Source: Streptomyces rubellomurinus (GTDB lineage: Bacteria; Actinomycetota; Actinomycetes; Streptomycetales; Streptomycetaceae). From it: a DNA stretch of 64,000 bases. Shown here piece by piece: positions 51,391-60,267 of the stretch. The stretch is taken from contig NZ_JZKH01000038.1 in the NCBI RefSeq assembly GCF_000961885.1, positions 1 to 64,000 of the forward strand. Direction: 5' to 3'. A program made the position numbers and the translations under genes. The notes below the pieces were generated by a model. That model searched no databases. It was not told the origin of the DNA and worked only from the letters and a program-made list of their open reading frames with translations. Position 1 is the stretch's first letter, and every line of letters begins with the position of its first letter.

Positions 51391-51639
51391 ATTGCATATT
51401 CGGACTGCGTCGTGACACAAGGTGTCAGATATTGCATGAACCTGCCCATTGGGGCGGAGAGTTGTGCGAGAGTGTGACGCGCGACGACTTCGGTTCCGAC
51501 ACCCCCGGGAACGGCACGTCGATCTACGGTCGGTAACCAGCTGTAGCACTCGGCTTCCGGTTTTTCATTTTCAATTCATTATTTGCATCACCGGTCCCGT
51601 TCCGGTCACAATCAGCGCCTTCATGGCTTCGCCATGAAC
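51391..51639 (+). promoter_or_regulatory. regulatory region of the polysaccharide operon
   Basis: The 490-bp gap before 51792 is non-coding. TGACAC-AAG-GTGTCA (51413-51427) is a perfect palindrome flanked by ATTGCAT at 51391-51397 and 51431-51437. An AT-rich stretch (about 51556-51597) is unusual for this genome. TTCATGGC-TTC-GCCATGAA (51621-51639) is a second palindrome. These are candidate operators and promoter for the operon; the binding proteins are unknown. Confidence 0.55.
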
Positions 51640-51791
51640 GTTGGTAACAGGTTCGCTGCACTCTCGCCCAATTGGTCCCTCGCACGGCCACGCCTCGACC
51701 AGGATGGGCGCCGGGCAGCCTGCTGCCCGCGAACAGCTACAGGGCAGGCGAGCGAGGACCACCCGGCGCCTGCCTCAAGGGGAGGATCACC

Positions 51792-54143
51792 ATGGGTCGA
51801 GCGACCCGAAGAGTCGCCGCTTGCGCGGCGGCAGTTCTGCTGGCCAGCGGCCTCCAGACCACCCTGGCTTTCGGCGACACCACGCCGCCCAGGATCGACC
51901 TCACCATCCTGGTCATCGACGACGGCGGGCCGTCGGTCGCGGCGATCACCGCCGAGCTGAAGAGCCAGGGCACCCCGTACCAGGTCGTGCGTCTGAGTGA
52001 CACGAGCCGGCCCACCATCACCGCCGCTTTCCTGAGCGACACGGTGAACGGCCAGCCGCGCGGGAAGTTCCAGGGCATCGTCATGCCCAACGAAAACCCG
52101 TTCAGCAACACCGCCGAGATGGCCGCGATCGCGAGCTACGAAGCGGCTTTCAACGTCCGCCAGATCGACGCCTACACGTGGGCCAACCCGGCGGTCGGGC
52201 TGAACTACGCGTCGAATCCGGGATACGTCGGCACCCTCGACGGATTCCAGGCGGCCACCACGGCCGCCGGAACTTCGGGCCCGTTCGGGTACCTCAAGGG
52301 CAGCGTCCCGTTCGAGGACAACGACCCCAACGTCAGCGAGAGTTACGGTTACCTGGCGACCCCGCTCGCCAACCTCCCGGCCGGAGCCTCGTTCACGCCG
52401 CTGGTCGACGCCGCGATACCCAACGCGACCACCCGCGGTTCCCTCGTCGGCGAATACGCCCACGACGGCCGCAAGGAACTGGTCGTCACGTTCGTCTACA
52501 ACCAGTACCAGCAGCAGTACCGGCTGCTGGCCCGCGGCATGGTCGACTGGATCACCCAGGGCGTCCACCTCGGCTACGACCGGAACTACTTCGCCACCCA
52601 CATCGACGACGTGTTCCTGGCCGACGACCGCTGGTCGACGACGCTCAAGTGCACCCCCGGCGACGTCACCTGCCCGCCCGGCACCCCGGACACCGGCAAC
52701 CCGATCCGGATGACCCAGGCCGACGCGCAGTACGCCAAGCAGTGGGAAGCCACCAACAACTTCACCCTCGACATGCTGTTCAACGGCAACGGCAGCGAGG
52801 ACTGGAAGGCCGACCACCAGACCACGGTGGACCCGACCGCCAGCCAGATGATCGCCGACCAGAGCAGCTACCGCTGGGTCAACCACACCTACAGCCACCC
52901 GTACCTGGGCTGCGTCCAGGACGTCACCGTGGTGCCGTGGCGCTGCACCAAGGACGCCACCGGCAACACCGTCTGGGTCGACTACAACACGATCTACGGC
53001 CAGATCAAGAACAACTTCGACTGGGCCACCAAGAACGGCCTGAACGTCGACCCGCAGGTGCTCGTCACCGGTGAGCACTCCGGCCTGCTGACCGCCCCGC
53101 AGGAGACCAGCGACAACCCGAACCTGGCGCCGGCGCTGGCCGCCAACGGCATCCGGTTCACCGGCAGCGACGCCTCCCGCGAGGCCGCCCAGCGGCCCGT
53201 GGGCTCGTCCACGCTGACCGTGCCGCGGTACCCGATGAACGTCTTCTACAACGCCGGCTCGGCCGTCGAGGAGACCGACGAGTACAACTGGATCTACACC
53301 AGCAAGGCCAACGGCGGCAGCGGCGTCTGCGAGAACAACCCCAACTCCACCTGTCTGTCCAAGCCGCTGGACACCGCCACCGGCTACCAGTCGTACATCG
53401 TGCCGCTGGAGGCCCGGATCGACCTCGGCCACGTGCTGAGCAACGACCCGCGGCCGCACTTCATCCACCAGTCGAACCTCTCCGAGGACCGGATCGCGTA
53501 CCCGGTGCTGGAGAAGATCCTCGGCACCTACCGCTCGCTGCACGCCGACAACGCCCCGATCGTGAACCTCAGCGAGCGGGAGATCGGCCAGGAGTTCCAG
53601 AAGCGCGCGGCCTGGAGCAACGCCGTCGCCGCCGGCCAGGTCACCGCCTACCGGGTCGGGAACACCGTCACGGTCAAGGCGCCGGCGGGCGTTCAGGTCC
53701 AGGCCACCATGCCGACCGGAACTGCTCAGCAGCTGGTCATCGGGTCGACCGCCTTCGGTTCCGCCTACGCCGGTACGCTCTCCGGCTGGGTGTCCCCGGG
53801 CGCCCTGCAGAGCAGCGTCACCCTGCAGCTCCCCTCGGGCGCGGCTCCGGCCGCCCCGGCCGCCGTCGCGCCGAGCGTCGCGGCCAAGTCCGTCCCGGCT
53901 CCGGCCCCCGCGGACAAGAAGGTCGTCCCGCAGGGCGTCGCCACCCCCGTCCCGGTGGGTCCGAGCGACACCACCCGCAAGCCCGCCACGTCCCTCGTCC
54001 CCGGCAGCGGCACCCCGGTGCCCAGCAAGGACACCGTGGACAAGAACGGCACCACCGGCAACGGCGCCGGTGACGGGCAGCACGGCAAGCCCTCCGGGGA
54101 GCCGGCGCACCGCGGCACCAACGGCCGCCCCGGCGCCCGCTGA
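51792..54143 (+). CDS. secreted Agd3-like polysaccharide deacetylase
   Basis: This 783-residue protein has a signal peptide (RRVAACAAAVLLASGLQTTLAFGD). Residues about 35-260 (DLTILVIDDGG...) form a domain resembling the N-terminal carbohydrate-binding part of fungal Agd3. The catalytic NodB-like domain carries H270-I-D272-D273 and the metal-binding H365-T-Y-S-H369-P pair. The last 110 residues are a disordered Pro/Ala/Thr tail. Size and motifs fit GAG deacetylase Agd3 (CE18), which partly de-N-acetylates alpha-1,4-GalNAc polymers. ATG 51792 follows GGAGGA. It is the first gene of the operon. Confidence 0.78.
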   Translation: MGRATRRVAACAAAVLLASGLQTTLAFGDTTPPRIDLTILVIDDGGPSVAAITAELKSQGTPYQVVRLSDTSRPTITAAFLSDTVNGQPRGKFQGIVMPNENPFSNTAEMAAIASYEAAFNVRQIDAYTWANPAVGLNYASNPGYVGTLDGFQAATTAAGTSGPFGYLKGSVPFEDNDPNVSESYGYLATPLANLPAGASFTPLVDAAIPNATTRGSLVGEYAHDGRKELVVTFVYNQYQQQYRLLARGMVDWITQGVHLGYDRNYFATHIDDVFLADDRWSTTLKCTPGDVTCPPGTPDTGNPIRMTQADAQYAKQWEATNNFTLDMLFNGNGSEDWKADHQTTVDPTASQMIADQSSYRWVNHTYSHPYLGCVQDVTVVPWRCTKDATGNTVWVDYNTIYGQIKNNFDWATKNGLNVDPQVLVTGEHSGLLTAPQETSDNPNLAPALAANGIRFTGSDASREAAQRPVGSSTLTVPRYPMNVFYNAGSAVEETDEYNWIYTSKANGGSGVCENNPNSTCLSKPLDTATGYQSYIVPLEARIDLGHVLSNDPRPHFIHQSNLSEDRIAYPVLEKILGTYRSLHADNAPIVNLSEREIGQEFQKRAAWSNAVAAGQVTAYRVGNTVTVKAPAGVQVQATMPTGTAQQLVIGSTAFGSAYAGTLSGWVSPGALQSSVTLQLPSGAAPAAPAAVAPSVAAKSVPAPAPADKKVVPQGVATPVPVGPSDTTRKPATSLVPGSGTPVPSKDTVDKNGTTGNGAGDGQHGKPSGEPAHRGTNGRPGAR

Positions 54144-54269
54144 CCGGACAGTCACTGGCAGAACCACCCGATGACGGGGCCGGGCCGTTCGACCGGCCCG
54201 GCCCCGCCACGGCCCCCGTCCGGCCATCCAGGCCGGACACCCGACGCAGGAACAGGAGGGGGGACAGGA

Positions 54270-55781
54270 ATGCGCGTCACCCTGCTCACCGAGGGGACGT
54301 ACCCGCACCAGCACGGCGGCGTGAGCGTCTGGTGCGACCAGCTCGTTCAGGGCATGCCGGACGTCGACTTCGACGTCATCGCCGTCACCGGAACCGGCCA
54401 CGAACCCCTGGCCTGGGAGCTGCCCGCCAACGTGCGGTCGGTCACCACCGCGCCGCTGTGGGGCCCGGCCTCCGAGGCCCGGCCGCCCCGCGGCAAGGAG
54501 ATGCGCCGCTTCCTCAACGCCTACGAGCGCTTCCTCCACTCCGTCCTCGACCCGGTCTACACGACCCACTTCGGCACCGAGCTGTACGGCTTCGCCGACC
54601 TCGCCAGGGCCGGGCTGCTCAGCCCGGCCCTGCGCAGCGAGCGCGCCCTGCGCACCCTCCAGCACGTCTGGACCCGCGACTACCTGCCCACCGCCGCCTC
54701 CCGGCCCACCCTGCACGACGCGCTGAACGCCACCGACCTGCTGGAGCACGCCCTGCGGCCGCTCTCGGTCGCACCGCCGAAGGAGGGCGTCGCGCACGCG
54801 GCCAGCGGCGGCCTCGCCACCCTGCCGGGGCTGATCGCCGCCCAGCAGTACGGCGTACCGTTTCTGCTCACCGAGCACGGCATCTACCTGCGCGAGCGCT
54901 ACCTCGGCTACCGCACCGGCCCCTACCGCTGGCCCGTCAAGGCGCTGCTGCTCGGCTTCTACCGGATGCTCGCCGAGGAGAGCTACCGGCAGGCCGCCCT
55001 GGTCACCCCCGGCAACCGGTACAACCGGCGCTGGGAGGAGCGCGGCGGCACGCCGTCCAGCCACATCCGCACCGTCTACAACGGGGTGGACCCGGCGGCC
55101 TTCCCGCCGGCCGGGCCCGAGCCCGGGACGCCGACCCTCAGCTGGGCTGGCCGGGTCGACCCGATCAAGGACCTGGAGACGCTGATCCGGGCCTTCGCCA
55201 TCGTCCACCGCGAGATCCCCGAGGCGCGACTGCGGCTCTTCGGCGGCACCCCCAAGGGCGGCGAGGCGTACCGGGACGGCTGCATAGCCCTGGCCGCCGA
55301 GCTCGGCATCGCCGACTCGGTGGCCTTCGAAGGCCGCGTCGCCGACATCACCGACGCGTACGCGGCGGGCAACGTGGTCATGCTCTCCAGCATCAGCGAG
55401 GGCTTCCCGTTCACCCTGATCGAGGCCATGTCCTGCGGCCGCGCGACCGTCTCCACCGACGTCGGCGGCGTGCGCGAGGCCGTGGGCGACACCGGCCTGG
55501 TCGTCCCCCCGCGCGAACCCGAACCGATGGCCGCCGCCGCGATCGAGCTGCTGCGCGACCCCGAACGGCGCGCCCGCCTCGGCGAGCAGGCCCGGCTGCG
55601 GGTGATCGAGCAGTTCACGCTCCGCCAGAACATCGACGGCTTCCGCGGCATCTACACCGAACTGCTCGGCACCGCCCGCTGGATGCCCGGCGGCATGGTC
55701 GCCGTCACCGACCAGGCGCCCAGCCCCGACTGGGAGCCGCAGCTGGCCGCCGGTACCGAGCGCAGCGAGGTGCGGGCATGA
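54270..55781 (+). CDS. PelF-type GT4 glycosyltransferase
   Basis: This 503-residue cytoplasmic glycosyltransferase starts LLTEGTYPHQHGGVSVWCDQLVQGMP, the DUF3492/PelF signature, and has LLTEHGIYLRERYLG. GT4 features are TVYNGVDPAAFPP, WAGRVDPIKDLETLIRAFAIV and the ExxxxxxxE donor motif in EGFPFTLIEAMSCGRATVSTDVGGV. It is predicted to polymerise UDP-GalNAc or a related amino sugar, as PelF and fungal Gtb3 do. A GGAGGGGGG-like ribosome-binding site precedes ATG 54270. The stop overlaps the membrane-protein start (ATGA). Confidence 0.88.
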   Translation: MRVTLLTEGTYPHQHGGVSVWCDQLVQGMPDVDFDVIAVTGTGHEPLAWELPANVRSVTTAPLWGPASEARPPRGKEMRRFLNAYERFLHSVLDPVYTTHFGTELYGFADLARAGLLSPALRSERALRTLQHVWTRDYLPTAASRPTLHDALNATDLLEHALRPLSVAPPKEGVAHAASGGLATLPGLIAAQQYGVPFLLTEHGIYLRERYLGYRTGPYRWPVKALLLGFYRMLAEESYRQAALVTPGNRYNRRWEERGGTPSSHIRTVYNGVDPAAFPPAGPEPGTPTLSWAGRVDPIKDLETLIRAFAIVHREIPEARLRLFGGTPKGGEAYRDGCIALAAELGIADSVAFEGRVADITDAYAAGNVVMLSSISEGFPFTLIEAMSCGRATVSTDVGGVREAVGDTGLVVPPREPEPMAAAAIELLRDPERRARLGEQARLRVIEQFTLRQNIDGFRGIYTELLGTARWMPGGMVAVTDQAPSPDWEPQLAAGTERSEVRA

Positions 55782-57373
55782 GTGGTCCGCTGCGTCTCGT
55801 CCCCGAGGACGGTGGCTCCGAGCGGACGATGCAGCTGCGCACCCTGCCGCTCAAGCGCCGCCGCCCCGCCCTCCCGGCCCGGCCCGAGCCGGAGCCCGAG
55901 GAGCAACTCGGCCTCTCCGCCGACCCCTTGGACGAACTCGCCGAGCGCCTGAACGACATCTGCGCCGACGCCGTCCACCCCTACGAGATCGCCGCCATCC
56001 TGGAGTCGGACGGCCTCTCGGACGAGCAGGCCGCGCTGCTGTACGGCCGCCCCGACGCGTTCACCGTCGCCGAGGAGCTGTTCGAGAAGGTCCAGCGCCG
56101 CTACCCCGGCCCGAGCTCCGAGTTCGCCAACCCCTGGCGGGCCGACCCCTGGCGCTGCGTGGTGCGCGGCCTGGTGTTCGCCCTGCCCGGGCTCGGCTAC
56201 CTGCTCGGCGCCAACCTGTTCGCGACCGCCCGGATGCGCTTCGGCCTGCCCTCGGGCATGCTCGCGCTGTCCGTCGCCACCCTGGTCAGCTGGGGCTTCA
56301 ACCAGGCGCTGGCGCACCGCGCGTACCGCTGGCTGGGCCGGCTGCGCCGCCGGGACGCCGCGCGCTGCCTGGCCGTGGGCGCGCCGCTGGGCGCGCTGGT
56401 CGCGGCCGCCGCCGCGTACGTGGTGGGCGGGCCGCTCGGCGCGCTGTCCTTCGCCGCCGGGCAGTCCGCCTACCTGGGCGCGGCCACCGTGCTGCTGGTG
56501 CTCGGGCGGGAGAAGTTCCTGCTGCTCGCGCTGGCGCCGGCCTCGGTCGGCGCGGGCGTGGTGCTGGCCGTCGACGTCCCGCAGGCGGTACGGACGGTGG
56601 TGCTGCTCGCCTCGGTGCTGCTGGCGGTCGGCCTGGCCGGCCGGGAGCTGGTGCGCTGCATCCGCGGCGTCGAGCCGGAGGCCGTCGAGCTGAAGCTGCC
56701 GCTGCGCCAGGAGCTGCCGCACCTGCTGTTCGGCCTGGCCTGCGGCGCGCTCACGCTGATCGCCGGCCTCGGCGAGACCATCCACCAGGCCGTGCAGGCC
56801 GGCGGCCACGCCGTCCACACCGCCGCCGTCCACGCCGGGGGACACCCCGCGCACGGCGCCCACGGTGCCCACGGCGCCGCGCACGAGGCGAAGGCCGCGC
56901 TGACCGGGCCCGCCATGATCGCGCTGACGCTCAGCCTGGGCCTCGCCGAGTGGCTGCTCTTCCGCTACCGGGCGATGGCGGTGGCCGCGCTGCGCACCAG
57001 CCACACCACCGGGCAGTTCGGCCGCCGCACCGGCGGCATCCTGCTCGGCTGCCTGTTCATCTACCTCACCACCGTGGCCGCGCTGGACGCCGCCGCGACC
57101 GTGCTGTGGCCCGGCGCCCCCGCGCTCGGCGTGCCGCAGCTCGGCGCGATGCTGCTCCTCGGCGGCTCGCTCTGGCTGGCGCTGCTGCTGAACGCCTTCG
57201 GGTTCAGCTGGAGCACCGCCCTCATCTGTCTGGCCGCCGCGACCGCCGAGAGCGCCGGGCTGCTGACCGGTGCGGACCCGATCGTCCTGCAGCTGATCGG
57301 CTGCGGGGCGGCCGCGCTCGTCCTCACCGCCATCGCCGGGCCCGCGCTCGGCCGTACCACCCAGCACCGCTGA
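55778..57373 (+). CDS. 12-span membrane protein, putative polymer export/assembly partner
   Basis: This 531-residue protein has a cytoplasmic N-terminus of about 120 residues (PLDELAERLNDICADAVHPYEIAAILESDGLSDEQAALLYGRPDAFTVAEELF) and about 12 transmembrane helices. A His-rich loop (HTAAVHAGGHPAHGAHGAHGAAHEAK) lies between helices 7 and 8. It overlaps the PelF-type gene, suggesting a physical complex. In Pel systems PelE/PelG provide membrane functions; in fungi Gtb3 is thought to combine GT4 and many helices in one chain. Sequence likeness to PelG is not evident. Role in export is inferred. Confidence 0.65.
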   Translation: MSGPLRLVPEDGGSERTMQLRTLPLKRRRPALPARPEPEPEEQLGLSADPLDELAERLNDICADAVHPYEIAAILESDGLSDEQAALLYGRPDAFTVAEELFEKVQRRYPGPSSEFANPWRADPWRCVVRGLVFALPGLGYLLGANLFATARMRFGLPSGMLALSVATLVSWGFNQALAHRAYRWLGRLRRRDAARCLAVGAPLGALVAAAAAYVVGGPLGALSFAAGQSAYLGAATVLLVLGREKFLLLALAPASVGAGVVLAVDVPQAVRTVVLLASVLLAVGLAGRELVRCIRGVEPEAVELKLPLRQELPHLLFGLACGALTLIAGLGETIHQAVQAGGHAVHTAAVHAGGHPAHGAHGAHGAAHEAKAALTGPAMIALTLSLGLAEWLLFRYRAMAVAALRTSHTTGQFGRRTGGILLGCLFIYLTTVAALDAAATVLWPGAPALGVPQLGAMLLLGGSLWLALLLNAFGFSWSTALICLAAATAESAGLLTGADPIVLQLIGCGAAALVLTAIAGPALGRTTQHR

Positions 57374-57465
57374 TCCACCGCCACCGACACACACCGAACG
57401 AATCACCGGCGGCCGCCGACCACACGGGCCCGGCCGTCCCCCGCAATCGAGAAAGCGAATCCCGC

Positions 57466-58458
57466 ATGAGCAGCGTCGCGGTCACCGGAGCCGAAGGCTT
57501 CATCGGCTCCCACCTCGTCGAGACCCTGGTCGCCGACGGGCACCACGTCCGCGCGATGGTGCAGTACAACTCCTTCTCCTCCTTCGGCTGGTTGGAGACC
57601 CTGCCGCAGGAGGTGCTGGACTCGGTCGAGATCATCCTCGGCGACGTCCGGGACCCGGGCTCGGTCAACGGCCTGGTCAAGGGCACCGAGGCGGTCTACC
57701 ACCTGGCCGCCCTGATCGCGATCCCGTACTCCTACCGAGCCCCCCACTCGTACGTGGACACCAACGTCACCGGCACCCTGAACGTGCTGGAGGCGGTGCG
57801 CCACCTGGAGATCCCGCGCCTGGTCCACACCTCCACCAGCGAGACCTACGGCACCGCGCAGACCGTGCCGATCACCGAGGACCACCCGATCAACACCCAG
57901 TCGCCGTACGCCGCCTCCAAGGCGGGCGGGGACCGGCTGGCGGACAGCTACCACGCCAGCTTCGAGACCCCGGTCGTCACGCTGCGCCCGTTCAACACCT
58001 TCGGCCCGCGCCAGTCGATGCGCGCCGTCATCCCGACCGTGATCGCCCAGGTCGCGGCCGGCCAGACCGAGATCACCCTCGGCGACCTGCGCCCGACCCG
58101 CGACTTCATGTTCGTCAAGGACACCGCCAACGCCTTCCGCACCGTGGGCACCGCGCCCGCCGAGACGGTGGTCGGCCGGACCTTCAACGCCGGCACCGGC
58201 GGCGAGATCTCGGTCGGCGACCTGGTCACCCTGGTCGGCAAGCTGATGGGCGTCGACCTGGTGGTGAAGGAGGACGAGCAGCGCATCCGTCCGACCAACT
58301 CCGAGGTCATGCGGCTCGTCGCGGACGCCACCCGGCTGCGCGCGGCCACCGGATGGGCGCCGCTGTTCACGCTGGAGCAGGGCCTGGAGCAGACCATCGA
58401 GTTCTTCCGCGACCCGGCCAACCTGGCGCGCTACAAGACCGACATCTACAACGTCTGA
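57466..58458 (+). CDS. SDR sugar dehydratase/epimerase, LegB-like
   Basis: This 330-residue NAD-dependent extended SDR acts on a nucleotide sugar. The Rossmann motif is VTGAEGFIGSHL; SYVDTNVTGTLNVLEAVRHLEIPRLVHTSTSETYGTA carries the catalytic Ser/Thr region; SPYAASKAGGDRLA is the YxxxK motif; RPFNTFGPRQSMRAVIPTVI and TRDFMFVKDT are typical of UDP-GlcNAc 4,6-dehydratase LegB. A 4-epimerase reaction giving UDP-GalNAc, as by Uge3, is the alternative. It supplies substrate to the operon's glycosyltransferase. Confidence 0.84.
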   Translation: MSSVAVTGAEGFIGSHLVETLVADGHHVRAMVQYNSFSSFGWLETLPQEVLDSVEIILGDVRDPGSVNGLVKGTEAVYHLAALIAIPYSYRAPHSYVDTNVTGTLNVLEAVRHLEIPRLVHTSTSETYGTAQTVPITEDHPINTQSPYAASKAGGDRLADSYHASFETPVVTLRPFNTFGPRQSMRAVIPTVIAQVAAGQTEITLGDLRPTRDFMFVKDTANAFRTVGTAPAETVVGRTFNAGTGGEISVGDLVTLVGKLMGVDLVVKEDEQRIRPTNSEVMRLVADATRLRAATGWAPLFTLEQGLEQTIEFFRDPANLARYKTDIYNV

Positions 58459-58528
58459 GCGTCGTAACGATCATGCTCGTCCTGGTTACCAAGGTTCGTG
58501 TCCTGCACATCCTTTCCGTGGGGGAAAC

Positions 58529-59359
58529 ATGCACGCAGTGATCCTGGCCGGCGGTAAGGGCGTTCGCCTCCGCCCCTACACCACCGCGCTTCCCAAGCCG
58601 CTCGTCCCGATCGGCGACCAGCACGCGATCCTGGAGATCGTGATGCGCCAGCTCGCCGCGGCGGGCTTCAAGACCGTCACCCTGGCCATCGGCCACCTCG
58701 GCCACATCATCCGCGCCTACGTCGGCAACGGCTCCCAGTGGGGCCTGCGGGTCGGCTACGCCGTCGAGGACAGCCCGCTCGGCACCATGGGCCCGCTGCT
58801 CACCATGCAGGACCGGCTGCCCGAGCACTTCCTGGTGATGAACGGCGACATCCTCACCGACCTGGACTTCTCCGGGGTGCTCAAGCACCACGAGGCGTCC
58901 GGCGCCCCGCTGACGATCGCCACCTACGCCCGCCAGGTCAAGATCGACTTCGGCGTGCTGACCACCGAGTCCGGCAGCATCACCGGCTTCCAGGAGAAGC
59001 CCAGCATCGACTACCGCGTCTCGATGGGCGTGTACGGCGTCTCGCGCTCGGCGCTCGCCAAGTACACCCCCGGCCTGCCGCTGGGCTTCGACGAGCTGGT
59101 GCTCGACCTGCTCGCCGCCAGGACCCCGCCGTCCTCCTACGACTTCGACGGCTACTGGCTGGACATCGGCCGCCCGGACGACTACGACCGGGCCAACGCC
59201 GAGTTCTCCACCATCCGCCCCATCCTGATGCCCTTCGAGTCGGCCGGCGCCACGCCGGGCGTGGCGGAGCTGCCGGTCCCGGCCGTCCGCACCGCCCCGG
59301 ACGCCCAGGCCGCGGCGGAGGCCACGGCGGGCGTCGAGAGCGACGGACGGGCCGCGTGA
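58529..59359 (+). CDS. sugar-phosphate nucleotidyltransferase
   Basis: This 276-residue NTP_transferase has the nucleotide-binding signature VILAGGKGVRLRPYTTALPKPLVPIGDQHAILEIVMRQL; FLVMNGDILTDLDF binds metal and substrate; TGFQEKPSIDYRVSMGVYGVSR and FDGYWLDIGRPDDYDRAN are the conserved later motifs. It activates a sugar-1-phosphate to an NDP-sugar; the base and sugar cannot be told. The C-terminal 45 residues are Ala-rich. The stop overlaps the next start (GTGA). Confidence 0.87.
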   Translation: MHAVILAGGKGVRLRPYTTALPKPLVPIGDQHAILEIVMRQLAAAGFKTVTLAIGHLGHIIRAYVGNGSQWGLRVGYAVEDSPLGTMGPLLTMQDRLPEHFLVMNGDILTDLDFSGVLKHHEASGAPLTIATYARQVKIDFGVLTTESGSITGFQEKPSIDYRVSMGVYGVSRSALAKYTPGLPLGFDELVLDLLAARTPPSSYDFDGYWLDIGRPDDYDRANAEFSTIRPILMPFESAGATPGVAELPVPAVRTAPDAQAAAEATAGVESDGRAA

Positions 59360-60267
59360 GAATCCTGCTGCTCGGCGGCGACGGCTTCCTGGGCCGTCAC
59401 GCCACCGCCGTCCTGCGGTCCCTGCCCGGTGCCACCGTGCTGACCGCGGGCCGGCGGCCCACCCACGACCTCCGGCTGGACCTGGCCACCGCCCAGGCCG
59501 GCCCGCTCGGCGAGGAACTCGCCGCACTGGCACCCGACGCCGTGGTCAACTTCGCCGGCGCGGTGGCCGGCAGCGCGGTCAAGCTCGCCGAGGTGAACGC
59601 CCGCGGCCCGGCGGTGCTCTGCGAGGCGCTGCAGCTCGGCGCCCCGAAGTCCCGCCTGGTGCACATCGGTTCGGCCGGCGAGTACGGCGTCTGCGCGGAG
59701 GGCGCATCGTTGTCCGAGGACGCCGACGCCCGCCCGGTCGGCGTCTACGGCGCGACCAAGCTGGCCGGCTCCCTCGCGGTGGCCGGCTCGCCGCTGGACG
59801 CCGTCGTGCTGCGGGTGTTCAACCCGGTCGGCCCGGGCGCCCCGGCGGGCTCGCTGCCCGGCCGGCTGGCCGCCGAGCTGCGCCGGGTCGCACCCGAGGG
59901 GCCCGAAGGCGTGGTGACGGTCGGGGACCTCTCCGCCTACCGCGACTTCGTGGACGCCCGGGACGTCGCCCAGGCGGTCGGCCTGGCCGTCGCCGCCGAG
60001 GGCCCGCTCCCCCGGGTGCTCAACCTCGCCTCCGGACGGGCTCAGCAGGTCCGGGCGCTCGCGGACGGCCTGGTCGACGCGGCCGGCTTCACCGGCCGGA
60101 TCGACGAGAGCGGGGCCGGCTCCGAGCGTTCGGCCGCCGTCTCCTGGCAGCAGGCCGACGTGTCGGCCGCCGCCCGGGCGCTCGGCTGGCGGCCGACGAC
60201 CGAACTCGCCGCCACCCTGCGCGACCTGTGGCTGAGCACGGCCGAGCCCGCCCCGGTGGTCGCATGA
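59356..60267 (+). CDS. NAD-dependent epimerase/dehydratase (SDR)
   Basis: This 303-residue extended SDR has the cofactor motif LLLGGDGFLGRHATAVL, RLVHIGSAGEYG and the catalytic VGVYGATKLAGS (YxxxK). LSAYRDFVDARDVAQAVGLAV and ALGWRPTTELAATLRDLW are typical of nucleotide-sugar epimerases and reductases. It is coupled to the genes on both sides by 4-bp overlaps. The product could be a 4-keto reductase or epimerase finishing the sugar made by the LegB-like enzyme. Confidence 0.83.
   Translation: MRILLLGGDGFLGRHATAVLRSLPGATVLTAGRRPTHDLRLDLATAQAGPLGEELAALAPDAVVNFAGAVAGSAVKLAEVNARGPAVLCEALQLGAPKSRLVHIGSAGEYGVCAEGASLSEDADARPVGVYGATKLAGSLAVAGSPLDAVVLRVFNPVGPGAPAGSLPGRLAAELRRVAPEGPEGVVTVGDLSAYRDFVDARDVAQAVGLAVAAEGPLPRVLNLASGRAQQVRALADGLVDAAGFTGRIDESGAGSERSAAVSWQQADVSAAARALGWRPTTELAATLRDLWLSTAEPAPVVA

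Noticed and set aside
51621..55208. 1195-codon minus-strand open frame opposite the deacetylase
   Set aside because: It is antisense to genes with strong motifs and has the third-position pattern of a shadow frame.
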